A DNA stretch of 64,000 bases. It comes from Thiodiazotropha sp040791665. GTDB lineage: Bacteria > Pseudomonadota > Gammaproteobacteria > Chromatiales > Chromatiaceae. The DNA lies in NCBI GenBank assembly GCA_040791665.1, contig JBFNNX010000010.1:1-64000 (forward strand). Reading direction: 5' to 3'. The notes below the pieces were generated by a model. The model worked only from the letters and a program-made list of their open reading frames with translations, had not been told where the DNA came from and ran no database searches. Below, piece after piece: positions 9,413 to 17,707 of the stretch (within the stretch, counting starts at the first letter, position 1; the number at the start of each line of letters is the position of its first letter). The translations under genes were made by a program, and so were the position numbers.

Positions 9413-10019
9413 TCACAGATCTTTCACTCGTTTTTATTCCTGAAATCCAATAACTTGTAGTCACATGTGCTGTCGATTAGTTTGACAGGCCTGAGTTGAG
9501 TCGGGTTGCATACCAATCAACAAGATAGGGAAACTTTGTTGAATATTAACGAATGCTGGGGATTTTTTGATCCCATAACCGTCGATTTTCTTTACAAAGC
9601 GTTCAGGAGATGGTCAGCAATCACGTACAAGCCTGTAATAATCAACGGATTACTGTGTTGGCAATGTTATTGCGTGAAACTATGTAAAAGGTTGATAGCG
9701 GAGTATCGGCATGTTGAATATACGAGAACAGCTGACTACATGGCCTGAAGATCCTGCATGGCCTGACCCCTTTGATAGTGATCCCTACGATATCTGGTTT
9801 TGAGCACGCTCGGACCGAGCATGATGTCATCCGATCACCTGAAAACGGACATCCTCCCTGGCAAGACGAGTGACTCGGTTTGCCAATCATTGCTGCGAAG
9901 CGTCAACAACGGCTAGCGTTTCAGACGAGACCAATCCTTTCGCCTGATTTCTTAGATATTCGGCCTAGTGCCTGTTACCGTCTCCGATTCAAACTATAGG
10001 GTCCACTGTTTACAGCCTC
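9413..10019. other. Intergenic region with at most one tiny ORF
   Basis: About 600 bp between the DUF2905 gene and the phaB terminator. Base composition is mixed and no frame codes convincingly; an 80-codon frame at 9506-9748 has no SD and no family look. The only frame with an SD-like sequence is the 30-codon ORF at 9711. Confidence 0.5.
9711..9803 (+). CDS. Possible 30-aa acidic, Trp/Pro-rich small protein
   Basis: ATG at 9711 has a GCGGAG SD-like element 7 nt upstream. The peptide starts MLNIREQLTTW, then is rich in W, P and D and ends YDIWF. No hydrophobic segment. It is too short for family recognition and could be chance. Confidence 0.2.
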   Translation: MLNIREQLTTWPEDPAWPDPFDSDPYDIWF

Positions 10020-10047
10020 AAAAAAAACCCGGCAGGGGATGCCGGGT
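10020..10047 (-). terminator. Rho-independent terminator of phaB
   Basis: Perfect 8-bp stem ACCCGGCA/TGCCGGGT (10027-10034 with 10040-10047), 5-nt loop, and a run of T on the minus strand (A-run 10020-10027 on plus). It lies 33 bp beyond the phaB stop. Confidence 0.9.
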
Positions 10048-10079
10048 AGGAAAGATCACTTGAGGGAGAAGTGATATGA

Positions 10080-10829
10080 TTAATGGATAAACAGGCCACC
10101 ATTGACTGGCAGATTGGCGCCGGTGATATAGGTACTCGAGTCATCGGCCAGGAATGCCACGGCATGTGCAATCTCCTCTGGCTGACCCATGCGCCGCATA
10201 GGAATACCGCTAACGATGGCATCGCGAACGTCATCCCGCATCGCTGCGGTCATGGCGGTCTCGATATAGCCGGGTGAGATGGTATTGATAGTGACACCCT
10301 TTGCAGCACCTTCGTAGGCCAGTGCCATGGTGAATCCATGCATACCCGCCTTGGCTGCTGAATAGTTGGCCTGACCGAATTGTCCTCTCTGGCCGTTGAC
10401 CGAAGAGATATTGATGACTCGGCCGAATCCGCGTTCGATCATGCTGTTCCAGACGGGACTGGTAACATAGAAAGCGCTGCTCAAGTTAGTATCGATGACC
10501 GCATCCCATTGCTCTGAAGTCATCTTTTTCATGGTCGAATCCCGGGTGATACCGGCGCAGTTGACCAAAATATCCACCGGACCAGATTTTTCGACAATCT
10601 CACTCATCAATGCCGATCCACCTTCGGATGTGGAGACATCACCAGCAATAACATCAATTTCCGCACCCTGTTCCTTCTGGTCCTGAACCCAGGTATCCAC
10701 CTGGTCCACTTCCGATGGGTGGCATGTGGCAACGACTTTTGCTCCTTCCTGGGCAAGGCGCAAACAGATTGCGGTACCGATACCGCCCATACCACCAGTG
10801 ACTACAGCGAGTTTGTCTTTACAGCTCAT
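10080..10829 (-). CDS. phaB: Acetoacetyl-CoA reductase (NADPH)
   Basis: 249 aa. It reduces acetoacetyl-CoA to (R)-3-hydroxybutyryl-CoA, the PHB monomer. It is a short-chain dehydrogenase with the TGGMGGIG nucleotide-binding motif near residue 11, NAG-type NCAG, the catalytic Ser in INISSVNGQRGQFGQ and the YxxxK pair in NYSAAKAG, and it is the usual length for PhaB. GAGGAAG precedes the ATG. It has its own terminator, and a TTGC-N5-GCAA dyad lies about 50 bp upstream (10879-10891). Its place in a cluster with phasin, phaR, phaA and phaEC makes the assignment firm. Confidence 0.95.
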   Translation of the reverse strand: MSCKDKLAVVTGGMGGIGTAICLRLAQEGAKVVATCHPSEVDQVDTWVQDQKEQGAEIDVIAGDVSTSEGGSALMSEIVEKSGPVDILVNCAGITRDSTMKKMTSEQWDAVIDTNLSSAFYVTSPVWNSMIERGFGRVINISSVNGQRGQFGQANYSAAKAGMHGFTMALAYEGAAKGVTINTISPGYIETAMTAAMRDDVRDAIVSGIPMRRMGQPEEIAHAVAFLADDSSTYITGANLPVNGGLFIH

Positions 10830-11015
10830 TCTTGTACTTCCTCAATATCTGGTAGCCTAAATCTCTAGAGTGACCAATTTGCTTTATGCAACTTATTGAC
10901 CGCTCAGGCATAAAATTCTATCTGATTAAGTCGCTGTTCCTTCAGATATGTTCCTGTAGTCGAATCAGGCGCCTGCATGCTTCATCACTGATCAAGCTAC
11001 AGATTCAGGTTAATG

Positions 11016-11041
11016 AAAAACCGGCGGCAGGGCCGCCGGTT
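11016..11041 (-). terminator. Rho-independent terminator of the phasin gene
   Basis: 10-bp stem (11019-11028 with 11032-11041, loop AGG) built on ACCGGCGGC, followed on the minus strand by a T-run. It starts about 30 bp beyond the phasin stop. Confidence 0.9.
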
Positions 11042-11070
11042 CTCGATCGATCGTTCAAGCTAGGATGCGA

Positions 11071-11442
11071 TTAAGCGGCCTTCTCGGCGACTTTACTGAT
11101 CTTTTCGTTTGCTTTTGCCAGGTTGCTCTCATACCAGCCGCGGACCTCTTCGCCGGTCTTCTGGCTCAGCTCGACAGCCTCGCGGGTCTTGCTCATCAGG
11201 TCCTCACCCAATTTACGGGAAAGATCCATCTGACCGCGGACAACCTCGTGGTAATCCTTGGCTTCGGAAACAAGCTTCAGTTGTTCCATACTTGTGTTCA
11301 TGAGGGTGTTCAGGGTGTTCATCTGAGCCTCCATAACCTGATTCCAGGCCTTGAGGCTGATGTCGCTCAGCTGACGGAAACTCTCGTAACCTGCAGTGTT
11401 GAATTCACTAATCATCTCGATGTTCTCTTTCGCTTTAGCCAT
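11071..11442 (-). CDS. Phasin family protein (PHA granule-associated)
   Basis: 123 aa from ATG 11442, which has an AGGAG SD 8 nt upstream and begins MAKAKENIEMI; the frame extends further upstream without an SD. It is all-helical and amphipathic, with phasin-family features such as FNTAGYESFRQLSDIS and a C-terminal AKANEKISKVAEKAA tail. Phasins coat the PHA granule surface and limit granule coalescence. It sits between phaB and phaR with its own promoter gap and terminator. The upstream gap carries TGC-rich repeats that are candidate PhaR operators, in line with the known control of phasin genes by PhaR. Confidence 0.9.
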   Translation of the reverse strand: MAKAKENIEMISEFNTAGYESFRQLSDISLKAWNQVMEAQMNTLNTLMNTSMEQLKLVSEAKDYHEVVRGQMDLSRKLGEDLMSKTREAVELSQKTGEEVRGWYESNLAKANEKISKVAEKAA

Positions 11443-11470
11443 GATATACGCTCCTGTGTTGGTTGTGCAT

Positions 11471-11493
11471 TGCAGCATTGTTGCAGTGCAGCA
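11471..11493. promoter_or_regulatory. TGC-rich direct/inverted repeats upstream of phasin gene (candidate PhaR operator)
   Basis: Two TGCAGCA heptamers (11471-11477 and 11487-11493) flank TTGCAG, 30-50 bp upstream of the phasin start. PhaR proteins of Paracoccus and Rhodobacter are known to bind TGC-rich (CTGC/GCAG) sites; the assignment here is inference. Confidence 0.4.
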
Positions 11494-11517
11494 TAGTCCA
11501 CTTGCAAGGGGCTGTCA

Positions 11518-11547
11518 AGAGAAATTTGTGCATCGCGCAATTTCTCT
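11518..11547. promoter_or_regulatory. Interrupted palindrome upstream of phasin gene
   Basis: Perfect 9-bp arms AGAGAAATT (11518-11526) and AATTTCTCT (11539-11547), with a smaller imperfect TTGTGC/GCGCAA dyad inside. It is about 75-105 bp upstream of the phasin start, a position suited to an operator or activator site. Confidence 0.4.
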
Positions 11548-11639
11548 GTGTATCTGTGCAAATACTCAGGTATGCCTATGAGATGCTTGAATAATTATCT
11601 TAATATCAAGAAGTTATAGTGTGATCTAAGGGGGGTATA

Positions 11640-12095
11640 CTAGGAGTCTTCTTTTTTAGTATTGGAAAAACCTGCTGCAGCCAAAAAATCTTTCTGCAGA
11701 TCAGTCCACATTTTCATATTGCTCTGGGCCAGATTTGTCATCGCAGTAAACGGGTCTTCACCCAGATTCTTTTTAAGTTGCTCCTGCTGCGCGGTAAACA
11801 GTCCAAGGCTCTGCTCCAAATAGTTGCCGAAAATTCCCTGCAGAGTGCCGCCATAGAAACGGATGATCTGGGAAAGCATATTTGCGGTGAATAGGGGTTG
11901 ACCGCCAGATTCCGTCTCAAGGATTATCTGTAGCAGGATATTGCGTGTAATGTCCTCCTCGGAGGTGGAATCCACGACCTTGATCGATTCACCGCTGATG
12001 ATCAGTTGGCGGAGCTGTGTCAATGTGATGTATTTGCTTTGTTCAGTATCGTACAGCCGACGGTTGGGATATTTCTTTATGATGCGCTCAGACAT
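11640..12095 (-). CDS. phaR: PHA synthesis repressor PhaR
   Basis: 151 aa from ATG 12095. The N-terminal PHB/PHA regulator DNA-binding domain shows the signature IIKKYPNRRLYDTEQSKYIT; a PHB_acc-type domain follows (ISGE to LEQSLGLF). PhaR senses nascent PHA: it binds the granule and releases phasin and its own promoters. The chosen start follows the family convention of a few residues before KKYPNRRLYD. However, a GTG at 12128 has a better SD (TGAGG at 8 nt) and would add 11 residues, so the start is open. The gene lies between phaA and the phasin gene, same strand. Confidence 0.93.
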   Translation of the reverse strand: MSERIIKKYPNRRLYDTEQSKYITLTQLRQLIISGESIKVVDSTSEEDITRNILLQIILETESGGQPLFTANMLSQIIRFYGGTLQGIFGNYLEQSLGLFTAQQEQLKKNLGEDPFTAMTNLAQSNMKMWTDLQKDFLAAAGFSNTKKEDS

Positions 12096-12244
12096 GGCCC
12101 TGCAACTGTTCCTGGATATCGTTGACACCCAGTTTACCTCAAACAGGGCACCGAGAATATTAGATGAGGCACTGAAATTGTGGAAATCGGCGGCAAATCC
12201 GCTTTTTTAGGCTATAGGGACTGCTATGCCGGAACCGAATATGA

Positions 12245-12271
12245 GTTGGGTGTGGCCCCGCCACACCCAAC
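12245..12271. terminator. Strong hairpin between phaA and phaR, no T-run
   Basis: Perfect 12-bp stem GTTGGGTGTGGC/GCCACACCCAAC with a CCC loop, 57 bp beyond the phaA stop. No T-tract follows on either strand, so it may be a 3'-end stabiliser or a factor-assisted terminator rather than an intrinsic one. Confidence 0.5.
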
Positions 12272-12327
12272 CCATCAGCAGGTTATAAGCGCTTTTTCAG
12301 CAGTAACCCGTGTTTTCTAGGCTTAAT

Positions 12328-13512
12328 TCAGACTTTTTCGACCGCCATGGCGACACCTTGGCCACCCCCGATACACAGGGTTGCAAGGCCCTTCTGGGAG
12401 CCACTGCGTTTCATCTCATGTAGCAAGGTGACCAACACTCGGCAGCCCGACGCTCCAATAGGATGTCCCAGGGCGATGGCACCTCCATGGACGTTTACCT
12501 TAGTGCTATCCCAGCCCATCTCCTGATTCACACACATGGCCTGGGCCGCAAAGGCTTCGTTTGCCTCGATCCTGTCGAGGTCGTCGACCTTCCACCCGGC
12601 CCTGTCCAGACACTTGGTAGAGGCGGGAATGGGACCGGTGCCCATGATTGCGGGATCAACACCGGCAGATGCAAAGGCGACGACCCGCGCCATGGGTGTG
12701 AGCCCCAGCTCTTTTGCCTTGGTCTCGCTCATCACCAATACTGCGGCCGCCCCGTCGTTGATACCCGAGGCGTTACCTGCAGTGACGCTACCCTCCTTGG
12801 AGAAGGCAGGGCGCAGTTTGCCGAGAGATGCGGCCGTGGTGCCCGGACGCGGAAATTCATCTCGATCGAAGACAATGGGATCCCCTCGGCGTTGTGGGAT
12901 TTCGATGGGAATGATCTCATCTGCAAATACATTCTCATTCAGTGCCGCCTCCGCCTTCTGTTGCGATGCGGCAGCGAAGGCATCCTGATCTTCACGGCTG
13001 AAATTGAATTTACCTGCGATATTCTCGGCTGTGGTGCCCATGTGATAGTTATTGAATGCGTCCCAAAGGCCATCGACGATCATGCTGTCGATCATTTTCC
13101 AATCGCCCATTTTACTGCCATTGCGTGAATTGGGGAGTACATGGGGCGCCATGCTCATGTTTTCCTGACCCCCTGCAATGACGATCTCGGCATCGCCGCA
13201 AGCCACGGCCTGCATTGCCAGATGTACGGCTTTGAGCCCGCTGCCGCAGACTTTATTGATGGTGAGGGCAGGTGTTTCAATCGGTAATCCGGCTGCTATA
13301 GCCGCCTGACGGGCGGGATTCTGGCCGGTACCTGCGGTCAGAACCTGTCCAAGAATCACTTCATCCACCTGTTCCGGCTTGACGCCGCTGCGGTCAAGCA
13401 GACCCTTGATAATAGATGCTCCCAGCTGATGGCCAGGAATACCAGCCAGGCTGCCAGCAAACGAACCGATAGCGCTTCGGGCTGCGCCGACGATGACGAT
13501 ATTCTCACTCAC
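12328..13512 (-). CDS. phaA: Acetyl-CoA C-acetyltransferase (beta-ketothiolase)
   Basis: 394 aa, the standard length. It condenses two acetyl-CoA to acetoacetyl-CoA, the first PHB step. Catalytic residues: Cys89 in NKVCGSG, His in GGAIALGHPIGASG, Cys in LCIGGGQG. The start is GTG 13512, preceded by TGAGGA at 9 nt. The promoter gap to the divergent phaE gene is about 300 bp. Confidence 0.96.
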   Translation of the reverse strand: MSENIVIVGAARSAIGSFAGSLAGIPGHQLGASIIKGLLDRSGVKPEQVDEVILGQVLTAGTGQNPARQAAIAAGLPIETPALTINKVCGSGLKAVHLAMQAVACGDAEIVIAGGQENMSMAPHVLPNSRNGSKMGDWKMIDSMIVDGLWDAFNNYHMGTTAENIAGKFNFSREDQDAFAAASQQKAEAALNENVFADEIIPIEIPQRRGDPIVFDRDEFPRPGTTAASLGKLRPAFSKEGSVTAGNASGINDGAAAVLVMSETKAKELGLTPMARVVAFASAGVDPAIMGTGPIPASTKCLDRAGWKVDDLDRIEANEAFAAQAMCVNQEMGWDSTKVNVHGGAIALGHPIGASGCRVLVTLLHEMKRSGSQKGLATLCIGGGQGVAMAVEKV

Positions 13513-13644
13513 GTTGGGTAATCCTCATGTTTTATGTTTATTGAATGGCCCGTTATAACGCTCAAAACGGACACTGAATGGCTTTTCACATCAGCTTTCT
13601 GGGTATGTGAACGCTAAATGCTGCCTAAGTTGTAGCAAAAAATG

Positions 13645-13654
13645 TTGCAGCGCA
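13645..13654. promoter_or_regulatory. TTGCAGCGCA motif in the phaA-phaE divergent promoter region (candidate PhaR site)
   Basis: The decamer differs by one pyrimidine from TTGCAGTGCA at 11481-11490 upstream of the phasin gene. It sits in the only intergenic region that can drive both phaA (minus) and phaEC (plus). The regulatory role is inferred from recurrence and position. Confidence 0.35.
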
Positions 13655-13811
13655 CAAATTTTATTGCTAGCTTATTTAGGCATGAGTGTTGAGTTTAGGT
13701 TTTTTTATGTCCGGGATGGCCGATTGGCTATCTGGACTCAACCGGGCCTTACTTCGACACATTCAATCAATGATATTAATCGACACTGCGTCGCAAACAC
13801 GGGACTAGACC

Positions 13812-14888
13812 ATGAGTGAATCTGCATTCTGGAATGAGGACTGGATGAAGACCCAGCAGAAATACTGGGAAAACTGGACCGATATGAGCCGTCAGGCAAT
13901 GGGCATGAAGCAGCCGGTAAAATCGCCCCTGGAGAGCGCCATGGAGCACTGGTGGCAGGGTCTGTCGCCTGGGGCCAATGATATGACTCGTGATTTCATG
14001 AACAAGATGATGGAACAGACCCAAAGTTATTTTCGAATGGCCGAGGGTTATTACAAGAATGCCGGTCAGAGTAATAACTGGATGGATGCGGCCAATCGTA
14101 CGGTCGCCGACCTGCAGAAGCTGTTTAGCGGAAACATGGAGGGTGCTTTCGGGAATACCGAGGCCGCGGGTGACGATGCGCTGCATAAGATGATGGCGTT
14201 CTGGGAAATGCCGATGGACAATTGGCAGCGCATGATCTCCTCACTCTCGCTGATGCCCGGTGACCTATTACGCAATATGCCTCATACGGGTGATCTGGAC
14301 CGCTTTCTCAGCGCTCCCGGTCTCGGCTACACCCGTGAAGAGGAGAGACAGTACAAGCAATTGACGCAGCGAGTGGTTGAATACCAGCGTTGCCTGGGCG
14401 AGTACATGGGATTCTTTTCCAATCTGGGTATGCTTTCGGCAAATAGACTGAAAGAGAAGATCGAGGCCTTGATTGACGAGGGCAATCAGGTGGATAGCGC
14501 ACGTGGACTCTATGATCTCTGGGTCGGCAGCAGCGAGGAGGTCTATGGTGAACAGGTGATGACTCCTGAATACGCCAAAATTCACGGCCGTTTGGTCAAC
14601 AGCCTGATGGCGTTGAAACATAAACTTGGACAGCTGGTGGATGAGGCGCTGGGGGGTATGAATATGCCAACCCGCCGAGAACTGCGGACCCTGCAGGACA
14701 GGCTCCAGGAATCACGCCGTGAATCCAAGGCAATGCATGCGGAGATCGAGTTGCTGAAAGAGCAGATGATCGAACTGCGTGCCCTTGTCTCAAGCAAGCC
14801 ACAAGCGAGTGCGGCACCGGCGAAGAAGAGCTCAGCAGCGAAGAAAAAGGCTGTAGCGAAAAAGAGGGCTGCTGCCAAGAAGGCCTAG
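13812..14888 (+). CDS. phaE: Class III PHA synthase subunit PhaE, with Lys/Ala-rich tail
   Basis: 358 aa. PhaE is the non-catalytic partner of PhaC in class III synthases. It shows the family features: an N-terminal W-rich helix (WNEDWMKTQQKYWENW), a central helical region and a coiled coil near residues 290-325. The last 32 residues (about 327-358) are almost only A, K, S and R, such as AAKKKAVAKKRAAAKKA, resembling histone H1-like or PhaF-type nucleoid-binding tails. phaC follows after 107 bp. Confidence 0.95.
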   Translation: MSESAFWNEDWMKTQQKYWENWTDMSRQAMGMKQPVKSPLESAMEHWWQGLSPGANDMTRDFMNKMMEQTQSYFRMAEGYYKNAGQSNNWMDAANRTVADLQKLFSGNMEGAFGNTEAAGDDALHKMMAFWEMPMDNWQRMISSLSLMPGDLLRNMPHTGDLDRFLSAPGLGYTREEERQYKQLTQRVVEYQRCLGEYMGFFSNLGMLSANRLKEKIEALIDEGNQVDSARGLYDLWVGSSEEVYGEQVMTPEYAKIHGRLVNSLMALKHKLGQLVDEALGGMNMPTRRELRTLQDRLQESRRESKAMHAEIELLKEQMIELRALVSSKPQASAAPAKKSSAAKKKAVAKKRAAAKKA

Positions 14889-14956
14889 GCTGACTGCAGT
14901 TACAAACGTTAATGAAATCACCCGAATGAGATGAACTAACGGCCTGTTTGCTGAGG

Positions 14957-14966
14957 TGCTGCAGCA
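14957..14966. promoter_or_regulatory. TGCTGCAGCA palindrome in the phaE-phaC gap
   Basis: A perfect 10-bp palindrome in a longer TGC-rich stretch, 17 bp before the phaC SD. It resembles the TGC-rich sequences upstream of phasin and phaA. The role as PhaR site is inferred. Confidence 0.35.
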
Positions 14967-14995
14967 AGCAGATCTAGGATTTGAGGAGAATAGAC

Positions 14996-16063
14996 GTGCA
15001 ACCATTTAATATACGCCCCGATCAGTTGGCCGAAGAGATGTTTGATTACAGCCGCAAGCTGGGTAAAGGGGTCGAGAATCTATTGAATGCAGAGAAGATC
15101 GATACGGGTGTGACACCCAAAGTAGAGGTCTATCGGGAAGACAAATTACGACTCTATCGCTATGAGTCACCCGCCGATGTAGTCCAGAGCTCTGTGCCGA
15201 CATTGATTGTCTATGCATTGGTCAACCGCCCCTATATGACGGATATTCAGGAGAATCGTTCAACCGTGCGCAATCTTCTTGCGGCGGGACAGGATGTCTA
15301 CCTGATAGATTGGGGATATCCCGATGAGGCGGATCGTGCGATGACCATGGATGACTACATCAACGGTTACTTGGACCGCTGCGTGGATGTGATCCGCAAG
15401 CGCCATAAACTCGATAAGATCAATATCCTGGGAATCTGTCAGGGTGGTGCTTTTAGCCTCTGTTACACATCCATGCATCCCGACAAGGTCAAAAATCTGA
15501 TCACTATGGTCACGCCGGTCGATTTCCAGACCCCCGACAATATGCTCTCCGCATGGGTTCAAGAAATGGATGTGGATCTGTTGATCGACACTTTGGGCAA
15601 TGTGCCGGGTGAACTTCTGAACTGGACCTTTCTCTCACTCAAGCCTTTCAGCCTCACCGGCCAGAAGTATCTGAGTATGGTGGATGTGCTGGAGGATGAG
15701 GATAAGCTGAAAAACTTCCTGCGTATGGAGAAATGGATTTTCGACAGTCCAGATCAAGCGGGCGAGACTTTCAGACAATTCGTGAAGGATTTTTATCAGC
15801 GGAACGGTTTTCTGGAGGGCGGTGTGACGATCGGTGATCGCCCGGTAGATTTGAAGAACGTTACTTGTCCCGTGCTCAATATCTATGCGGAACAGGACCA
15901 CCTGGTGCCACCCGATTCCTCCCGTGCATTGCGTAACCTGACCGGTACCAAGGATTATACCGAGCTCTCCTTTCCCGGTGGGCACATCGGTATCTATGTC
16001 AGCGGAAAGGCGCAAAAGCAGGTGCCGCCGGCAATTGGCAAGTGGCTGGACGAGCGTTCCTGA
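14996..16063 (+). CDS. phaC: Class III PHA synthase catalytic subunit PhaC
   Basis: 355 aa from GTG 14996. It polymerises (R)-3-hydroxyacyl-CoA on the granule surface. It is an alpha/beta hydrolase fold with nucleophile Cys148 in GICQGG, catalytic Asp in EQDHLVPP and His in GGHIGIY. Length and Cys position match the Allochromatium-type class III enzyme. The longer frame start at 14981 (TTG) is wrong because TTGAGGAG is itself the SD for the GTG, 7 nt away. Two tandem hairpins terminate the operon. Confidence 0.96.
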   Translation: MQPFNIRPDQLAEEMFDYSRKLGKGVENLLNAEKIDTGVTPKVEVYREDKLRLYRYESPADVVQSSVPTLIVYALVNRPYMTDIQENRSTVRNLLAAGQDVYLIDWGYPDEADRAMTMDDYINGYLDRCVDVIRKRHKLDKINILGICQGGAFSLCYTSMHPDKVKNLITMVTPVDFQTPDNMLSAWVQEMDVDLLIDTLGNVPGELLNWTFLSLKPFSLTGQKYLSMVDVLEDEDKLKNFLRMEKWIFDSPDQAGETFRQFVKDFYQRNGFLEGGVTIGDRPVDLKNVTCPVLNIYAEQDHLVPPDSSRALRNLTGTKDYTELSFPGGHIGIYVSGKAQKQVPPAIGKWLDERS

Positions 16064-16087
16064 CAGCCACAACAGAATGATCCTCCG

Positions 16088-16107
16088 CCGGTAGTCTCTA
16101 CCGGTTT
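16088..16107 (+). terminator. First of two tandem hairpins after phaC
   Basis: 7-bp stem CCGGTAG/CTACCGG (16088-16094 with 16098-16104), loop TCT, followed by TTTCTT. Confidence 0.65.
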
Positions 16108-16110
16108 CTT

Positions 16111-16138
16111 AGGGGTGCCGCCAGGCGCCCCTTTTTTT
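16111..16138 (+). terminator. Rho-independent terminator of phaEC
   Basis: 9-bp stem AGGGGTGCC/GGCGCCCCT (16111-16119 with 16124-16132) and a run of seven T. Confidence 0.93.
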
Positions 16139-16384
16139 GTTGAAAACCACCACTCTTCTGTTCATACAGTGGTTTGTAGAGCTCATGCGGGAAGAAGATC
16201 GTTTTATTCTGGAGTAGTGATAGGATAGTCGGATGAATTGGCAATCATTTGCTTCAGTAGTATGAAATTTACTTGATAATCCAGTGGTGAATAGTATTTA
16301 AGCTGTTCATTTGATTGTGTTATTGGTATCGGGCTTGATTCCGGGTTGTTGATTATTCCATACCCCCTGAGGAAATATCGGTAT

Positions 16385-17611
16385 ATGGAAAAAGAGAGAG
16401 AGTATTCGTCCGAAATATCGAAGTGGCTGCAGGACTTCATACGTCAGGATTCCGCCAGTGGAATCCTTCTGATTTTTGCGGCTATCTTGGCCTTGGCGCT
16501 CGAGAATTCGCCTTTGAGCTGGTTCTATGATGCATTGCTGGATACGCCGGTTGAGATTCGTATCGGTGAACTGCATCTCGCCAAACCCTTGTTGTTATGG
16601 ATCAACGACGGTTTGATGGCGGTATTTTTCATGTTGATCGGACTCGAAGTGAAGCGGGAGTTTCTTGAAGGAGAGCTGTCACGCCTGGATCAGATCATAT
16701 TACCCGGATTGGGTGCTATTGGCGGCATGCTGGTTCCGGCCGCCATCTACTATTGGTTGAATCACGGTGATCCGGTCGCGTTAAATGGCTGGGCGATCCC
16801 CGCCGCCACAGATATCGCATTTGCCCTTGGAATTATATCCCTGCTGGGTAAGCGTGTACCTGTCTCCCTAAGGGTCTTTTTAATGGCGCTGGCGATTTTT
16901 GATGATCTTGGCGCGATTGTCATTATTGCCATTTTTTATACCGCGGATCTCTCTTTTGCCAGTTTAGTCATCGCCTTGGTGGCAATAGCAATCCTGTTGG
17001 TCTTGAACGCTTTGCATGTATCCCGGGTATCGGCCTATGTGGTGGTAGGTGTCATTCTATGGGTGGCCGTATTGAAATCGGGTGTGCACGCCACCTTGGC
17101 AGGCGTGGTTCTCGGGCTCATGATTCCGCTCAAAGACCCTAATGACAGTGACCGTTCCCCTCTTCGGGAGGTGGAGCATGGGCTGCATCAATGGGTGGCC
17201 TTATTGATAGTGCCGGTGTTTGCATTTGCCAATGCGGGTGTTTCCCTATCGGGCTTGACCATAGATTCTCTGATAGAGCCTATTCCGTTGGGTATAGCCA
17301 CAGGCCTGTTTTTCGGAAAACAGATCGGTATCATGCTGTTTTGTGGTATCGCAATTATATTAGGGTTCGCCAAGCTGCCGAACGGGGCCAGCTGGTCGGG
17401 TTTTTATGCAACCACTATTCTGTGTGGAGTTGGTTTTACCATGAGCCTCTTCATTGCTTCGTTGGCGTTTGAGCAGGGCGGCACCAGTAGCATTATCATG
17501 GGGGATCGCTTAGGTATCCTGCTCGGTTCAGGTCTTTCCGCGGTGGTCGGCTATTTGATCTTGAGGATATTCAATCCATCAAATCGCGAGATTACAACGA
17601 AGACTGACTAG
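16385..17611 (+). CDS. nhaA: Na+/H+ antiporter NhaA
   Basis: 408 aa from ATG 16385 (MEKEREYSSEISKWL; TGAGG upstream with a slightly long 12-nt spacing; the frame opens earlier at a TTG). It has about 11-12 hydrophobic segments, the paired aspartates in LAIFDDLGAIVIIA that bind Na+/H+, and the IGLEVKREFLEGEL loop typical of NhaA. It exports Na+ in exchange for protons at alkaline pH or high salt. It is a single gene, convergent with the next one. Confidence 0.95.
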   Translation: MEKEREYSSEISKWLQDFIRQDSASGILLIFAAILALALENSPLSWFYDALLDTPVEIRIGELHLAKPLLLWINDGLMAVFFMLIGLEVKREFLEGELSRLDQIILPGLGAIGGMLVPAAIYYWLNHGDPVALNGWAIPAATDIAFALGIISLLGKRVPVSLRVFLMALAIFDDLGAIVIIAIFYTADLSFASLVIALVAIAILLVLNALHVSRVSAYVVVGVILWVAVLKSGVHATLAGVVLGLMIPLKDPNDSDRSPLREVEHGLHQWVALLIVPVFAFANAGVSLSGLTIDSLIEPIPLGIATGLFFGKQIGIMLFCGIAIILGFAKLPNGASWSGFYATTILCGVGFTMSLFIASLAFEQGGTSSIIMGDRLGILLGSGLSAVVGYLILRIFNPSNREITTKTD

Positions 17612-17647
17612 GTTCAGTTTTTTTGTCCAGCAAAACAGAATGAACGA

Positions 17648-17666
17648 CATGTAGTTGCACTACATG
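17648..17666. repeat. Hairpin between convergent nhaA and NDUFA9-like genes
   Basis: 7-bp arms CATGTAG/CTACATG with loop TTGCA. A run of seven T lies separately near 17618-17624. Either may help end transcription, but stem and T-run are not adjacent in the usual order. Confidence 0.35.
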
Positions 17667-17707
17667 AGTGGATGACAACGCTGCTGTATGGAAAAAAGCC
17701 CCAGTGC

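Noticed and set aside
12189..12208. GCGG/CCGC mini-stem followed by six T on the plus strand, upstream of phaR
   Set aside because: Only a 4-bp stem, and no plus-strand gene ends nearby.
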